Source: FEN-1279 sp964501535
GTDB lineage: Bacteria > Bacteroidota > Ignavibacteria > Tepidaquicellales > Tepidaquicellaceae
Reading direction: 5' to 3'
DNA length: 64,000 bases
Assembly: GCA_964501535.1 (NCBI GenBank)
Contig: CAZCSV010000007.1
Coordinates: 1-64,000 of the forward strand
In this document: one piece after another, positions 25,718 through 34,665 of the stretch
Layout of the letters: each line of letters opens with the position of its first letter
Numbering within the stretch: position 1 is the stretch's first letter
Program-made: the position numbers and the translations under genes
Notes under the pieces: generated by a model
Seen by the model: the letters and a program-made list of their open reading frames with translations, nothing else
Told to the model about the DNA's origin: nothing
The model's database searches: none

Positions 25718-27133
25718 TTAAACCGTAAACACATCACCTCTTTTAGGAATGAATATATTCTTAAACCCGTTTTCTCTTAATTTCTGCTCGAATATCCCTT
25801 GTTGCTCGGCTTCTCCGTGCACAAGGAAGAGTTTCTTTAATTTTTTCTTGTCGAATTTATTAATATATCTTAAGAGCTCATTCTGGTCTGCGTGAGCCGA
25901 AAAAGCATTTAATATTTTTACCTTTGCGTTTACTCTGTACTCCTCACCGAAAATCTTCACTCTCGTTCCCGGTGTATCTTTTGCCTCTACTATCCTCTTT
26001 CCGAGCGTATTTTCTGCCATGAATCCGATAATTAAAATCATGTTGTTTTTATTCTGAATATTATTAGCAAGGTGATGTAAAATTCTGCCCGCTTCGCACA
26101 TTCCCGATGCCGAAATTATCATACAGGTTCCTTTATATTCATTCAGTTTTTTCGATTCCGTAACGTCTTTAATATACAGTACATTATCCAGTCCGAATAC
26201 ATTTACTCCTCTTGCAAGGTAATCGGCGGTTTCCTTGTCGAAGCATTCGGGATGGAGTCTGAAAATATCCGTTGCGTTGACCGTCAACGGGCTGTCTACA
26301 AAAATCGGAAATTCCGGAATCTTACCCTTGTTCTGCAGTTCGGTTAATGCATATACAAGCTCCTGCGTTCTGCCCACGCTGAATGAAGGGACTATTATTT
26401 TACCTCCCGCATCGAGAGCTTCTTTTATCGCTGCTTCGAGTTCGGTTTCTATTAACTCGGCATTGTGATGCGTTCTCCCTCCGTATGTGGATTCCGTTAA
26501 AAGAATATCGACATTGCCAAGAAAATCCGGGTCCTTTAAAATCGGCAGATGATATCTCCCTAAATCCCCCGTGAATCCCAGTACTGTTTTCTTTTTGTTT
26601 TCTTCGATTTCCAATAAAACCTGCGCCGAGCCGAGTATGTGACCGGCTTCGATAAAAGTTACCGCAACTTTATTATCCAATCCGTCGATGAAAATTTTCA
26701 TATTGTAAGAAAATGCCTTGAAACACTGAAGTACATTCCTTGCATCTTCAATCGAATAAAGAGGATTAAAAAGCGGTTCGTGTTTTTTGGCTCTTCTCTT
26801 ATTTACGAATATCGTATCCTTTTCCTGAATGTAAGCACTGTCCTGAAGCATTATTGAACATAAATCCCGTGTCGCTAAGGTGGAGTATATGCTTCCCCTG
26901 AATCCTTTGGCATAAAGTGTCGGCAGGTTTCCGGCATGGTCAATATGTGCATGTGAAAGAATTACACAGTGTAAATCCTTAGGCTCGAACAGGAAGTGCC
27001 TGTTCATTTTAAATGACTCTTCCCGCTTGCCCTGAAACATACCGCAGTCCAGCAGTATTTTTTTTCCGTTAACCTCGAGCAGATGTTGTGAACCGGTTAC
27101 AGTCTGTGCCGCACCGCAAAATTGTATTTTCAT
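25718..27133 (-). CDS. Beta-CASP metallo-beta-lactamase-fold ribonuclease
   Basis: The 471-residue protein has a metallo-beta-lactamase core with HAHIDH (His61, His63, Asp65, His66), followed by a beta-CASP domain and the RNA-specificity motif near the C-terminus (SAHADQNELLRYI). Further conserved parts are LTESTYGGRTH and IIVPSFSVGRTQE. It belongs to the bacterial YSH1/CPSF73-like group that cleaves RNA, cytoplasmic and zinc-dependent. The start codon overlaps the stop of the DNA glycosylase gene upstream by 4 nt, so the two are probably coupled. The in vivo RNA targets cannot be inferred. Confidence 0.92.
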   Translation of the reverse strand: MKIQFCGAAQTVTGSQHLLEVNGKKILLDCGMFQGKREESFKMNRHFLFEPKDLHCVILSHAHIDHAGNLPTLYAKGFRGSIYSTLATRDLCSIMLQDSAYIQEKDTIFVNKRRAKKHEPLFNPLYSIEDARNVLQCFKAFSYNMKIFIDGLDNKVAVTFIEAGHILGSAQVLLEIEENKKKTVLGFTGDLGRYHLPILKDPDFLGNVDILLTESTYGGRTHHNAELIETELEAAIKEALDAGGKIIVPSFSVGRTQELVYALTELQNKGKIPEFPIFVDSPLTVNATDIFRLHPECFDKETADYLARGVNVFGLDNVLYIKDVTESKKLNEYKGTCMIISASGMCEAGRILHHLANNIQNKNNMILIIGFMAENTLGKRIVEAKDTPGTRVKIFGEEYRVNAKVKILNAFSAHADQNELLRYINKFDKKKLKKLFLVHGEAEQQGIFEQKLRENGFKNIFIPKRGDVFTV

Positions 27134-27738
27134 ATTGTTTTATTGAATTTATGTTTTGTGACAAATGGATTATTTTTTATAAAAAACCTGTAAGGATACT
27201 CCACACCTTTAACTATTCCTATTCTTTTTGATGTTCCTATTTCGAATTTTTCTTTTTTCCGTGGATATGAAATATATATACTCTCTTTGGATAATTCTTT
27301 CCCGTTAAATTTTTTATCTATATCGAATGCAAGACAAAATTTGGATGGACCGTTGGTCAAATCATGAATACTCTTTACTTTTGGTCTAAATTCTTTCATA
27401 ATATCAATTCCCTTCAAAGGTTCAACGGCTCTTATTAAAACAGCCGAGCCAATTCCTTTCTTCTCGGTAACTATGTTAAAACAATAGTAATTACCGTAAA
27501 TAAAATATACGTATATTGTTCCTCCGTCTTCATATAAAGTACTGCTTCTTCCCGTAATTTTCTTGTAAGCATGGCAGGCAGGGTCATGGTCGCCCATATA
27601 TGCTTCAACTTCTACTATTTTTCCTGAAATAAAATCATTTTTTCCCATTTTCCTTACTAATATTTTTCCAAGCAGTTCTTTGGCAACTATAATTGTATCT
27701 CTTCTGAAAAAACTTGCTTTTAGCGGCTCGTATTCCAT
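27130..27738 (-). CDS. 3-methyladenine DNA glycosylase (AAG/MPG family)
   Basis: This base-excision repair enzyme removes alkylated purines such as 3-methyladenine from DNA. At 202 residues it has the length of bacterial AAG-type proteins. Visible signatures are ELLGKILVRK, then KIVEVEAYMGDHDPACHA with the catalytic Glu45, GGTIYVYFIYGNYYCFNIV, and AVLIRAVEPLKG. All match the family, which makes activity likely. It is the first gene of a leftward pair, overlapping the nuclease gene by 4 nt, and is divergent from the rimP operon. No alkylation-response regulator is nearby. Confidence 0.93.
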   Translation of the reverse strand: MEYEPLKASFFRRDTIIVAKELLGKILVRKMGKNDFISGKIVEVEAYMGDHDPACHAYKKITGRSSTLYEDGGTIYVYFIYGNYYCFNIVTEKKGIGSAVLIRAVEPLKGIDIMKEFRPKVKSIHDLTNGPSKFCLAFDIDKKFNGKELSKESIYISYPRKKEKFEIGTSKRIGIVKGVEYPYRFFIKNNPFVTKHKFNKTI

Positions 27739-27808
27739 ATTATCAAATTAGTTAAAATTAAAGTGTTTATATATTCAAAAACACATAAATTTCAGAAATT
27801 TAATGTGC

Positions 27809-27837
27809 TTGAATTTTCATAATTTTAATTGTATATT
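27809..27837 (+). promoter_or_regulatory. Promoter of the rimP-nusA-infB operon
   Basis: TTGAAT (27809-27814) and TATATT (27832-27837) are separated by 17 bp, a good sigma70-like pair. Transcription would begin near 27844, giving a leader of about 58 nt that contains the hairpin at 27869. It lies in the divergent gap after the DNA glycosylase gene. Confidence 0.6.
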
Positions 27838-27868
27838 ACAAAGATTTTGTGAGCAAAATTTTTTATAG

Positions 27869-27895
27869 AGTGGGTTTGTGACCCACTTTTTTTTT
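27869..27895 (+). terminator. Leader terminator/attenuator before rimP
   Basis: A perfect 7-bp stem (AGTGGGT, loop TTGTG, ACCCACT) runs straight into nine T residues, 6 nt before the rimP ATG at 27902. No plus-strand gene lies upstream for over 2 kb, and the last one has its own terminator. The only transcript this hairpin can stop is the rimP operon itself, so attenuation is likely. Confidence 0.7.
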
Positions 27896-27901
27896 AAAAA
27901 A

Positions 27902-28360
27902 ATGGAAAGCATTTTAAAAAAAGTTGATGAATTTTTTTTCGGTAATTCCTTTGTTTTAATTGACTTAAAACAGAAGGGTAATAAAGGAAATTATATCCTG
28001 GAAGTTTTTGTGGATAAAAAAGAAAATTTCGGGATTGATGAACTTGCTGAAATCAATAGAAATTTATGGAAATATTTGGAATCTGAAGATATAAATAAAG
28101 GAATAATGAAAATTATTGTCTCGTCCCCGGGGACTGAAAATCCGGTTAAATATTACTGGCAACTGGAGAAACATATCGGCAGGGAAGTCGAATTGAAATT
28201 GAAAACGGGCGATGTCGTATCGGGTAAACTTTTAAAATTGACCGATATGGCAAAAGAAGAATTACAGATTGAAATAAAAGAGAAAAAAGAAATAAAATCA
28301 CTGAAATTCTTGTTCGGTGAGTTATTGCAGTTAAAGATAAAATTAAGTTTTAAAAAATAA
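27902..28360 (+). CDS. rimP: Ribosome maturation factor RimP
   Basis: RimP assists maturation of the 30S subunit. I start at the ATG at 27902 because the upstream in-frame GTG would run through the leader hairpin; this gives 152 residues. The N-terminal alpha/beta domain contains LEVFVDKKENFGIDELAEIN and the family's ISSPG-like segment appears as VSSPGTENPV. The C-terminal SH3-like barrel includes VELKLKTGDVVSGKLL. It heads the canonical nusA operon, with nusA 12 nt downstream, and is followed by infB, rbfA and truB, all translation-related. Expression is probably controlled by the leader hairpin. Confidence 0.92.
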   Translation: MESILKKVDEFFFGNSFVLIDLKQKGNKGNYILEVFVDKKENFGIDELAEINRNLWKYLESEDINKGIMKIIVSSPGTENPVKYYWQLEKHIGREVELKLKTGDVVSGKLLKLTDMAKEELQIEIKEKKEIKSLKFLFGELLQLKIKLSFKK

Positions 28361-28372
28361 AATTCTATTATT

Positions 28373-29455
28373 ATGAAATCTGATATTGTCGAAGCTTTTG
28401 CACAAATGGCAAAAATGAAGAATATCGACCGGGATATTCTTGAAAGCGTGATAAAGGATTCATTCAGGAAAATGATGGAAAAAAGATACGGCCAGGAAGC
28501 AAACTTTGATATCGTGGTTAATATGGAAAAAGGTAATATCGAAATCTTTTTAAATAAAATAGTCGTTGAAGAGGTCAATGACCCTTCACTTGAGATTGAT
28601 GTCGCAACTGCAAAGGAAAAATCCGGAGAGGATTTTGACCCGGGCGATGAATATGTGGAGGAAATACCTATAATCGATTTCGGAAGAAGACTTGTTCTTA
28701 ACCTGAAACAAAACCTTAATCAGAAATTACGGGAAATCGAAAAAGAAGTAACATTCAATAAATATAAGGAAATTGTCGGTGAAATAATAGTGGGTGAAGT
28801 ATATCAGATAAAACCTAATTCGATTTTGTTGATTCACGACCATAACGAAGTGCACTTCCCGAAATCCGAACAAATTGCTAAAGAAAGATATAAAAAAGGC
28901 GATACAATCAGAGCCATTATAAAAAGCATAGAGAAGAAAAGCTCGGGTCCGCCATCCATTATTGTGTCGAGAGCGGATGAACAATTCCTCTATAAATTAT
29001 TTGAACTGGAAATTCCTGAAATATTCGACGGTATCCTTGAAATAAAAGCTATTGCACGTGAACCCGGTGAAAGAGCAAAAATTGCTGTATTGTCGAATGA
29101 CGACAGAATAGATGCGGTTGGTGCTTGCGTTGGAATGAAAGGTATGAGAATTCATTCTATTGTACGTGAATTAAGCAACGAAAATATTGATGTGATTAAC
29201 TATACCGATGATATCGCATTGTATATTGCTCGCGCTCTGGCTCCTGCTAAACTTCAGGATATTTATATTGATAAAGATAATAAAATAGCGAAAATTTATG
29301 CCGATGAGGACCAGAAGAGCCTTATTATCGGAAAGAACGGACAAAACATAAAACTTGCTTCAAAACTAACCGGATATCAGATTGATGTGATAAGGGAAAA
29401 CGAGGAAGAAACAAATGAACAGGAAGTGAAAACTGAGACTGAAAGCGAAAAATAG
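28373..29455 (+). CDS. nusA: Transcription factor NusA
   Basis: NusA binds RNA polymerase and nascent RNA and affects pausing, termination and antitermination. The 360-residue protein has an N-terminal polymerase-binding domain (about 1-130), an S1 domain (about 135-200, VGEVYQIKPNSILLIHDHNE) and two KH domains, with VGACVGMKGMRIHSIVRE and IIGKNGQNIKLASKLTGY. It is shorter than the 495-residue E. coli protein because the C-terminal acidic repeats are absent, common outside Proteobacteria. The acidic tail EENEEETNEQEVKTETESEK is unstructured. It sits between rimP and infB as usual and may autoregulate the operon. Confidence 0.95.
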   Translation: MKSDIVEAFAQMAKMKNIDRDILESVIKDSFRKMMEKRYGQEANFDIVVNMEKGNIEIFLNKIVVEEVNDPSLEIDVATAKEKSGEDFDPGDEYVEEIPIIDFGRRLVLNLKQNLNQKLREIEKEVTFNKYKEIVGEIIVGEVYQIKPNSILLIHDHNEVHFPKSEQIAKERYKKGDTIRAIIKSIEKKSSGPPSIIVSRADEQFLYKLFELEIPEIFDGILEIKAIAREPGERAKIAVLSNDDRIDAVGACVGMKGMRIHSIVRELSNENIDVINYTDDIALYIARALAPAKLQDIYIDKDNKIAKIYADEDQKSLIIGKNGQNIKLASKLTGYQIDVIRENEEETNEQEVKTETESEK

Positions 29456-29484
29456 TTATTAATTTAAAATCTTATATATCGTAA

Positions 29485-32472
29485 ATGTCTGCATTAGATT
29501 CAAAAGGAAAAAAATACAAGGTCGCTACGCTGGTGAAGGAAATAAACCGGTCGAAAGAGGATATTATAGACTATCTGCATTCTATCGGAGTGGAAAAAAT
29601 AACGATTAATACTTCATTGGCACCCGAAATAGTGGCAAAAGTATTCTCCCATTTTAGAAAAGACATTGAAGATCAGGAAAAACATCTGAAAAAGGTCGTT
29701 GACTTTGTTCAGAAAAACAAGGTCGAAATCTATGAAGCGGACGAACGTATTAAACGTGAAGAGGAAGAGAAAATTAAAAGGGCCGAAGAACAAAGATTAA
29801 AGAAAATAATCGAAGAAGAGGCCAAAAGAAAAGAAGAGGAGAAAAAGAAACAGGAACTGAAATCTTTCCTTGAAAGGGAAAAAGCATTAAAAGAGCAGGC
29901 CGAAAAAGATAAGAAGGAAAGCCTCGAAAAAATATTAGCCGCTAAAAGGAAAAAGGAAGAGGAAAAAGCTAAAAAAGAAGAGCTCAAAGCTAAACTTGAT
30001 AAAGAAAAAACCGAAGCTGAAAAAATTGCTAAAGAGAAAAAAGCAAAGCTGAAGGAAGAGAAAAAAATAATTGACGTAAAGACTCCTGAAAAGAAAATTA
30101 AAGAACCTGAAACAAAGAAAACTATTGCCGAAAAATCTAAGGAAATACAGAAAAAAACTGAACAGTTTGAAAAAACTGCTTTCCCATTAACCGATAAAAA
30201 AGAAATTAAACAGAAACCGGTTCTTACATACGCTAAAAAACCTGAACAATTAAAGAAAGAAACAACGGAGCAGAAGGAACGTAAAAAACCTTTCGAACAC
30301 CATAGGCCCAAAAAAGCTAAATATGAAAAGGTAACTCTTAAAGATGTAAAGCCGCAAAAAAAACTTTTCCAAAAGGAAAAAGAAGAGAAGCAGAAAGAAG
30401 TTAAAAAGGAAGGTGCATTTCTTAAGCAGACCGTTAAACCTGTTAAGCCTGAAAAATGGTCTCAGGAGAAAAAAGATAAAGAAAAAAAATCGAAAGCTGA
30501 TTTCGAATATGAAAGAAAGAGGAAGAAATTTGTAAAAGGTCAAAAAGCAAAAGAGTTTTCGCAAAAAGAAATTGATGATGCTATCCGGGAAACTATGGCA
30601 AAACTCGATGATGAGGGCTCACAGTCCGCAAGAAGTATTGCCCGGAAAAGAAAGAAAAAAGAACGACTCGAACAAGAAAAGAAAATACTGGAATATGAAG
30701 AGTCGAGAAGAAATATAATAAAAGTGACGGAGTTTTTATCCACTAGCGAACTCGCAAATTTGATGAGCATAGAGCCTGCCGATATTATTAAAAAATGCTT
30801 CGACCTCGGTATGATGGTCTCTATAAACCAAAGATTAGATAAGGATTTGATTGTTCTGCTCGCTGAAGAGTTTGGCTTTAAAATAGAATTTCAAACGGAA
30901 TATCAGGAAGATATTTTAAAGGATGAAGCCGACCCGGTTGAATCTCTGAAATCAAGACCTCCCGTTGTTACCGTTATGGGGCACGTTGACCACGGTAAGA
31001 CTTCTTTATTGGATTATATCAGAAAAGCCAATGTTGTTGCCGGTGAGGCAGGAGGAATTACTCAGCATATCGGTGCTTATAAGGTGAAGCTTGACTCCGG
31101 AAAGGAAATTGCTTTCCTTGATACACCCGGACACGAAGCTTTTACCGCTATGCGTGCAAGAGGCGGTCAGGCCGCGGATATTGTGGTTCTGGTAGTTGCC
31201 GCGGATGACAGTGTCATGCCTCAGACCGTCGAAGCTATTAACCATGCTCTTGCCGCTAATGTTCCTATTGTGATTGCAATAAATAAAATTGATAAACCCA
31301 ATTCTAATATAGAAAAAATTAAAAAACAGCTTGCCGATAATAATGTATTGATTGAAGAGTGGGGCGGTAAATATCAGTCCGTTGAGATTTCTGCAAAATT
31401 TGGAAAGAATATTGATTTATTGCTCGAAAAAATCCTGCTCGAAGCGGATTTGCTTGAATTAAAAGCTAATCCCAATAGAAACGCCAGAGGTGTTGTGCTT
31501 GAATCGCGTCTGGACAGGGGAAAGGGAATCATGGCAACAGTGCTCGTCCAAAAAGGAATGCTGAAAATTGGTGATTGTTTCCTTTCAGGAATATACTGGG
31601 GACGCGTTAAGGCAATGTTCGATGAGAGAGAAAACAGAATTGAAATTGCTAAACCTGCAACACCCGTTCAATTGCTCGGCTTTAACGGAATGCCGCAGGC
31701 CGGCGATACGTTTGTCGTGATGAATTCTGAAAATGACGTTAAAAATATCGCCCAGAAAAGACAACAGCTTAAACGCGAACAGGATTTCAGACAGGTCAGG
31801 TTTGCTACACTCGACGATATATCCAAACAGATTAAAGAAGGAAAACAGGTTGAACTGAATATTATAATTAAAGCCGATACAGACGGCTCAGCGGAAGCAC
31901 TTGCGGACTCTCTTGCAAAACTTGCGACTAACGAAGCTAAAGTCAGAATCATTCATAAAGCACTGGGACAAATCAGTGAATCGGATGTACTGCTTGCCGA
32001 AGCATCTTCTGCAATTATCATAGGTTTTAATGTCAGACCGAATCTAAATGCTAGAAAGCTTGCAGAAAAAAATTTAGTGGATATTAGAATTCATAATATT
32101 ATTTATAAGGTGATAGATGAAGTAAAATCGGCACTGGAAGGAATGCTCGAACCTGAAATTTCCGAAGAAATTACCGCAACGGTCGAGGTAAGGGATGTCT
32201 TTAAAATACCTAAAATTGGAAATATCGCCGGATGCTATGTGCAGGACGGAAAAATTGTTAGAAATAATAAAGTCAGGCTCGTTAGAGACGGATTCGTTAT
32301 CTTCGACGGCAATATCTTGTCCTTAAAGAGGATAAAAGATGACGTGCGTGAGGTTGAATCGGGATATGAGTGCGGCATAGGTCTCGAAAACTTTAATGAT
32401 ATCAAAGTGGGTGATATCATTGAGGCATATAAGATAATTGAAACTAAACGTAAGCTTGTAATAAATAAATAG
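29485..32472 (+). CDS. infB: Translation initiation factor IF-2
   Basis: IF-2 is the GTPase that brings initiator tRNA to the ribosome. The protein has 995 residues. An N-terminal IF2_N-type helical domain is at about 10-55. A very long Lys/Glu-rich, coiled-coil-like spacer runs from about 80 to 410, followed by a second IF2_N-like segment (LSTSELANLMSI). The G domain begins near 493 with GHVDHGKT at 499-506, then DTPGHEAF, NKID and the SAK loop. Domains II-IV end the protein. The G domain is complete, so it should be functional. The spacer length is variable in this phylum. Confidence 0.97.
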   Translation: MSALDSKGKKYKVATLVKEINRSKEDIIDYLHSIGVEKITINTSLAPEIVAKVFSHFRKDIEDQEKHLKKVVDFVQKNKVEIYEADERIKREEEEKIKRAEEQRLKKIIEEEAKRKEEEKKKQELKSFLEREKALKEQAEKDKKESLEKILAAKRKKEEEKAKKEELKAKLDKEKTEAEKIAKEKKAKLKEEKKIIDVKTPEKKIKEPETKKTIAEKSKEIQKKTEQFEKTAFPLTDKKEIKQKPVLTYAKKPEQLKKETTEQKERKKPFEHHRPKKAKYEKVTLKDVKPQKKLFQKEKEEKQKEVKKEGAFLKQTVKPVKPEKWSQEKKDKEKKSKADFEYERKRKKFVKGQKAKEFSQKEIDDAIRETMAKLDDEGSQSARSIARKRKKKERLEQEKKILEYEESRRNIIKVTEFLSTSELANLMSIEPADIIKKCFDLGMMVSINQRLDKDLIVLLAEEFGFKIEFQTEYQEDILKDEADPVESLKSRPPVVTVMGHVDHGKTSLLDYIRKANVVAGEAGGITQHIGAYKVKLDSGKEIAFLDTPGHEAFTAMRARGGQAADIVVLVVAADDSVMPQTVEAINHALAANVPIVIAINKIDKPNSNIEKIKKQLADNNVLIEEWGGKYQSVEISAKFGKNIDLLLEKILLEADLLELKANPNRNARGVVLESRLDRGKGIMATVLVQKGMLKIGDCFLSGIYWGRVKAMFDERENRIEIAKPATPVQLLGFNGMPQAGDTFVVMNSENDVKNIAQKRQQLKREQDFRQVRFATLDDISKQIKEGKQVELNIIIKADTDGSAEALADSLAKLATNEAKVRIIHKALGQISESDVLLAEASSAIIIGFNVRPNLNARKLAEKNLVDIRIHNIIYKVIDEVKSALEGMLEPEISEEITATVEVRDVFKIPKIGNIAGCYVQDGKIVRNNKVRLVRDGFVIFDGNILSLKRIKDDVREVESGYECGIGLENFNDIKVGDIIEAYKIIETKRKLVINK

Positions 32473-32504
32473 ATTTAATTAATTAGTTCTTTTAACGAAA
32501 AGTT

Positions 32505-32861
32505 ATGACACACAGAACCGAAAAGGTAGCCGAAGAAATTAAGCATAAGCTGAATTCCGCAATGTCAAAGGATTTAATGGAACTTAATCTTGGCCTTGTT
32601 ACAATCTCAAAAGTAATAATGACTCCTGACCTTAGAATTGCAAAAGTGTATGTAACGTTCCTCGGAAATAAAGAACCTGCCGAAAAATGCCTGGAAAGGA
32701 TCAATTTCCGGAAAAAACACATTCGCTTTCTTCTTGCTAAAAATCTGAAAATTAAATATATCCCTGATTTGAATTTTTATTATGATGATACGCTCGACTA
32801 TGCGGATAAGATTAATAAGCTTTTAAACGAAGTGAAAAAAGAAGAACACAAAGACGAATAA
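32505..32861 (+). CDS. rbfA: Ribosome-binding factor A
   Basis: RbfA is a small KH-fold protein needed for late 30S assembly, especially processing at the 5' end of 16S rRNA. The 118-residue product has the expected pattern: TEKVAEEIKHKLNSAM at the N-terminus, a KVIMTPDLRIAKVYVTFLG segment, and PDLNFYYDDTLDYADKINKL near the end, which matches the family's conserved P-x-L-x-F motif. The tail is charged. It follows infB by 32 nt and precedes truB by 30 nt in the standard operon order. Confidence 0.95.
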   Translation: MTHRTEKVAEEIKHKLNSAMSKDLMELNLGLVTISKVIMTPDLRIAKVYVTFLGNKEPAEKCLERINFRKKHIRFLLAKNLKIKYIPDLNFYYDDTLDYADKINKLLNEVKKEEHKDE

Positions 32862-32891
32862 TAATCTCAATTACCTGTAAGTATTTTTTCA

Positions 32892-33548
32892 ATGTTTACC
32901 GATAAAATCATTTTAACCGATAAACCGCTTAACTGGACAAGCACCGATGTCGTTAGGTTTCTTAAAAAAAGTCTGTCCTTAAAAAAAATTGGACACGCCG
33001 GAAGCCTTGACCCGCGTGCCACGGGACTTCTGATACTTTGCACGGATAGGTTAACTAAAAAGATTAACGAATTTATGGATTACGAAAAGGAATATCAGGG
33101 AATTATTAGAATTGGAGCAAGGACGAGGTCTTTTGATACTGAAACGGAAGAAGAGGATTTTAAGGATATCTCAAAAGTAAGTGACGAAATGATTGAAAAT
33201 GCCCGCTCTTCTTTTCTTGGCGTTATAGAACAGGTCCCGCCTATGCACTCGGCAATAAAAGTAAACGGAAGACCTGTCTATAAACTTGCCAGGAAAGGCA
33301 AAACCGTGGAATTAAAACCAAGGAAAATTGAGATTAAAACTTTTGAAGTAAAAAGACTGAACTCTGAAGAAATTTTTTTCAATATTGTCTGCAGTAAAGG
33401 AACTTACATCCGCTCTGTTGCAAATGATTTAGGCGAAATGCTCGGTGTCGGCGGATATCTGAAGGAACTGAAAAGAACAAGAATTGGTGAGTATGATTTG
33501 AATAATTTGAATGAGAAAATCGGAGAAATATATTACCGCGTAATTTGA
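32892..33548 (+). CDS. truB: tRNA pseudouridine-55 synthase TruB
   Basis: TruB makes pseudouridine 55 in the T loop of tRNAs. The catalytic Asp40 lies in HAGSLDPRATGLLIL, and the later KGTYIRSVANDLG motif is intact. At 218 residues it is shorter than the roughly 300-residue E. coli enzyme because it ends soon after the catalytic core and lacks the C-terminal PUA-type domain, seen in some bacterial TruB proteins. It is the last gene of the rimP operon; ribF and rpsO, which often follow, are absent. A weak hairpin after the stop may end the transcript. Confidence 0.93.
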   Translation: MFTDKIILTDKPLNWTSTDVVRFLKKSLSLKKIGHAGSLDPRATGLLILCTDRLTKKINEFMDYEKEYQGIIRIGARTRSFDTETEEEDFKDISKVSDEMIENARSSFLGVIEQVPPMHSAIKVNGRPVYKLARKGKTVELKPRKIEIKTFEVKRLNSEEIFFNIVCSKGTYIRSVANDLGEMLGVGGYLKELKRTRIGEYDLNNLNEKIGEIYYRVI

Positions 33549-33554
33549 TACTTC

Positions 33555-33573
33555 CCGATGGGATATTTATCGG
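33555..33573 (+). terminator. Weak hairpin after truB
   Basis: CCGAT and ATCGG pair around a 9-nt loop a few nt after the truB stop, followed by an interrupted T-rich stretch. It is a weak candidate for the end of the rimP operon. From 33574 to 33807 I see AT-rich sequence with no supported gene. Confidence 0.35.
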
Positions 33574-33807
33574 TTTGTTTAAGATTTTTTGATTGATTTA
33601 AAAAAATAATCGAAAACATTTTTATTTAATTACACGTATATTATTTATATAAGTATCATAAAGAATGATATTTCCTTTTTATTTATAAAAATTGAAGAGT
33701 GGATTTGTACCGGGAAAAATAAGTGTATCTGAACCGATTAGTCATATTTTTGGTCATATAAATGGATTGAATAAAGTTAAAAAAGTAATTAATTTGTATA
33801 GTTATAC

Positions 33808-33893
33808 AGAGAGATGGCTGAGTGGTTGAAAGCGGCGGTCTTGAAAACCGTTGATGCCTACGGTATCCGGGGGTTCGAATCCCTCTCTCTCTG
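33808..33893 (+). tRNA. tRNA-Ser (anticodon TGA)
   Basis: The acceptor stem AGAGAGA pairs with TCTCTCT at 33886-33892. The anticodon arm has loop CTTGAAA with anticodon TGA. A long variable arm, typical of class II tRNAs, is present. The T arm is GGGGG-TTCGAAT-CCCTC. The length is 86 nt. CCA is not encoded; the sequence after the discriminator G is CAG. Confidence 0.95.
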
Positions 33894-33985
33894 CAGGTGG
33901 TTTGATAATTGACTAAGTCCTTTATTAAGCCTTTTTTATTTTATAAACAGAAAGAAAAAATAACAATTTTCGTGAAAATTTTTTT

Positions 33986-34019
33986 AAGGTTTTTACTTAC
34001 TTAGTAAAAACCTTTTTTT
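33986..34019 (+). terminator. Strong intrinsic terminator
   Basis: A perfect 12-bp stem (AAGGTTTTTACT with AGTAAAAACCTT) with a 5-nt loop runs into a T-run. It follows the tRNA-Ser and precedes the deacylase gene, so it ends the tRNA transcript. Confidence 0.85.
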
Positions 34020-34046
34020 ATTTACAATTAATTTTTATAATGCAAT

Positions 34047-34514
34047 ATGAAAAAAACAAACGCAGTCAGAATTCTCGAAAACAATAATATACCTTTCGAA
34101 TTATTCGAATACGAATTCAGTGAGGACGAAATTGATGCGGTCAGTGTTGCAAATAAAATTAATGCTCCTCCGGAAACGGTGTTTAAAACTCTTGTTGCGG
34201 TCGGAGACAAGACAGGTTATGTCGTTTTTATCATTCCCGGCAACGCCGGGCTCAATCTGAAAAAAGCCGCAAAAGCCAGCGGTAATAAAAGTGTCGAAAT
34301 GATAAAAGCTAAAGATTTACTCTCCGTTACCGGTTATATCCGCGGTGGGTGCTCTCCCGCCGGTATGATAAAAAAATATCCTACATATCTGGAAGAAACC
34401 TCACAGCTCTTCGATAAAATTTTCGTAAGCGCGGGTGCAAGAGGAATGCAATTGAGACTTTCCCCTTTTGATATCGCAAAAATATCTGATTCCGTATTCT
34501 CCGATTTGATTTGA
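34047..34514 (+). CDS. ybaK: Cys-tRNA(Pro)/Cys-tRNA(Cys) deacylase YbaK family
   Basis: YbaK-type proteins edit in trans by hydrolysing mischarged aminoacyl-tRNA, classically Cys-tRNA(Pro). The 155-residue protein matches the family from MKKTNAVRILENNNIPFELF through PPETVFKTLVAVGD, with the catalytic-region Lys in that segment. Further matches are GYIRGGCSPAGMIKKYPTY and SAGARGMQLRLSPFDI. All conserved parts are present. It is cytoplasmic and appears monocistronic, between a terminator and a T9SS cargo gene. Confidence 0.93.
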   Translation: MKKTNAVRILENNNIPFELFEYEFSEDEIDAVSVANKINAPPETVFKTLVAVGDKTGYVVFIIPGNAGLNLKKAAKASGNKSVEMIKAKDLLSVTGYIRGGCSPAGMIKKYPTYLEETSQLFDKIFVSAGARGMQLRLSPFDIAKISDSVFSDLI

Positions 34515-34653
34515 TAATGCTTTGCATATTCTCCATAGTCGGTGCCTGATAAAATGAGATTCTAATTCTGTATTGACATAAGAAAATAATAATTATACAT
34601 TAAAATAATATTTCATTTATTCTCGTTCAAAATTATTTTTTAATAATTAATAT

Positions 34654-34660
34654 AAGGGGG
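34654..34660 (+). promoter_or_regulatory. G-rich ribosome-binding site
   Basis: AAGGGGG ends 5 nt before the ATG at 34666. Such purine-rich sites are rare in this window, and a similar GGGGG precedes the T9SS cargo gene at 22435. It fixes the start of the downstream gene. Confidence 0.55.
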
Positions 34661-34665
34661 TAACT

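Noticed and set aside
29730..30770. Long open frames antisense to infB
   Set aside because: They are Ser/Phe-rich mirror images of the Lys/Glu-rich spacer of IF-2 and have no independent coding features.
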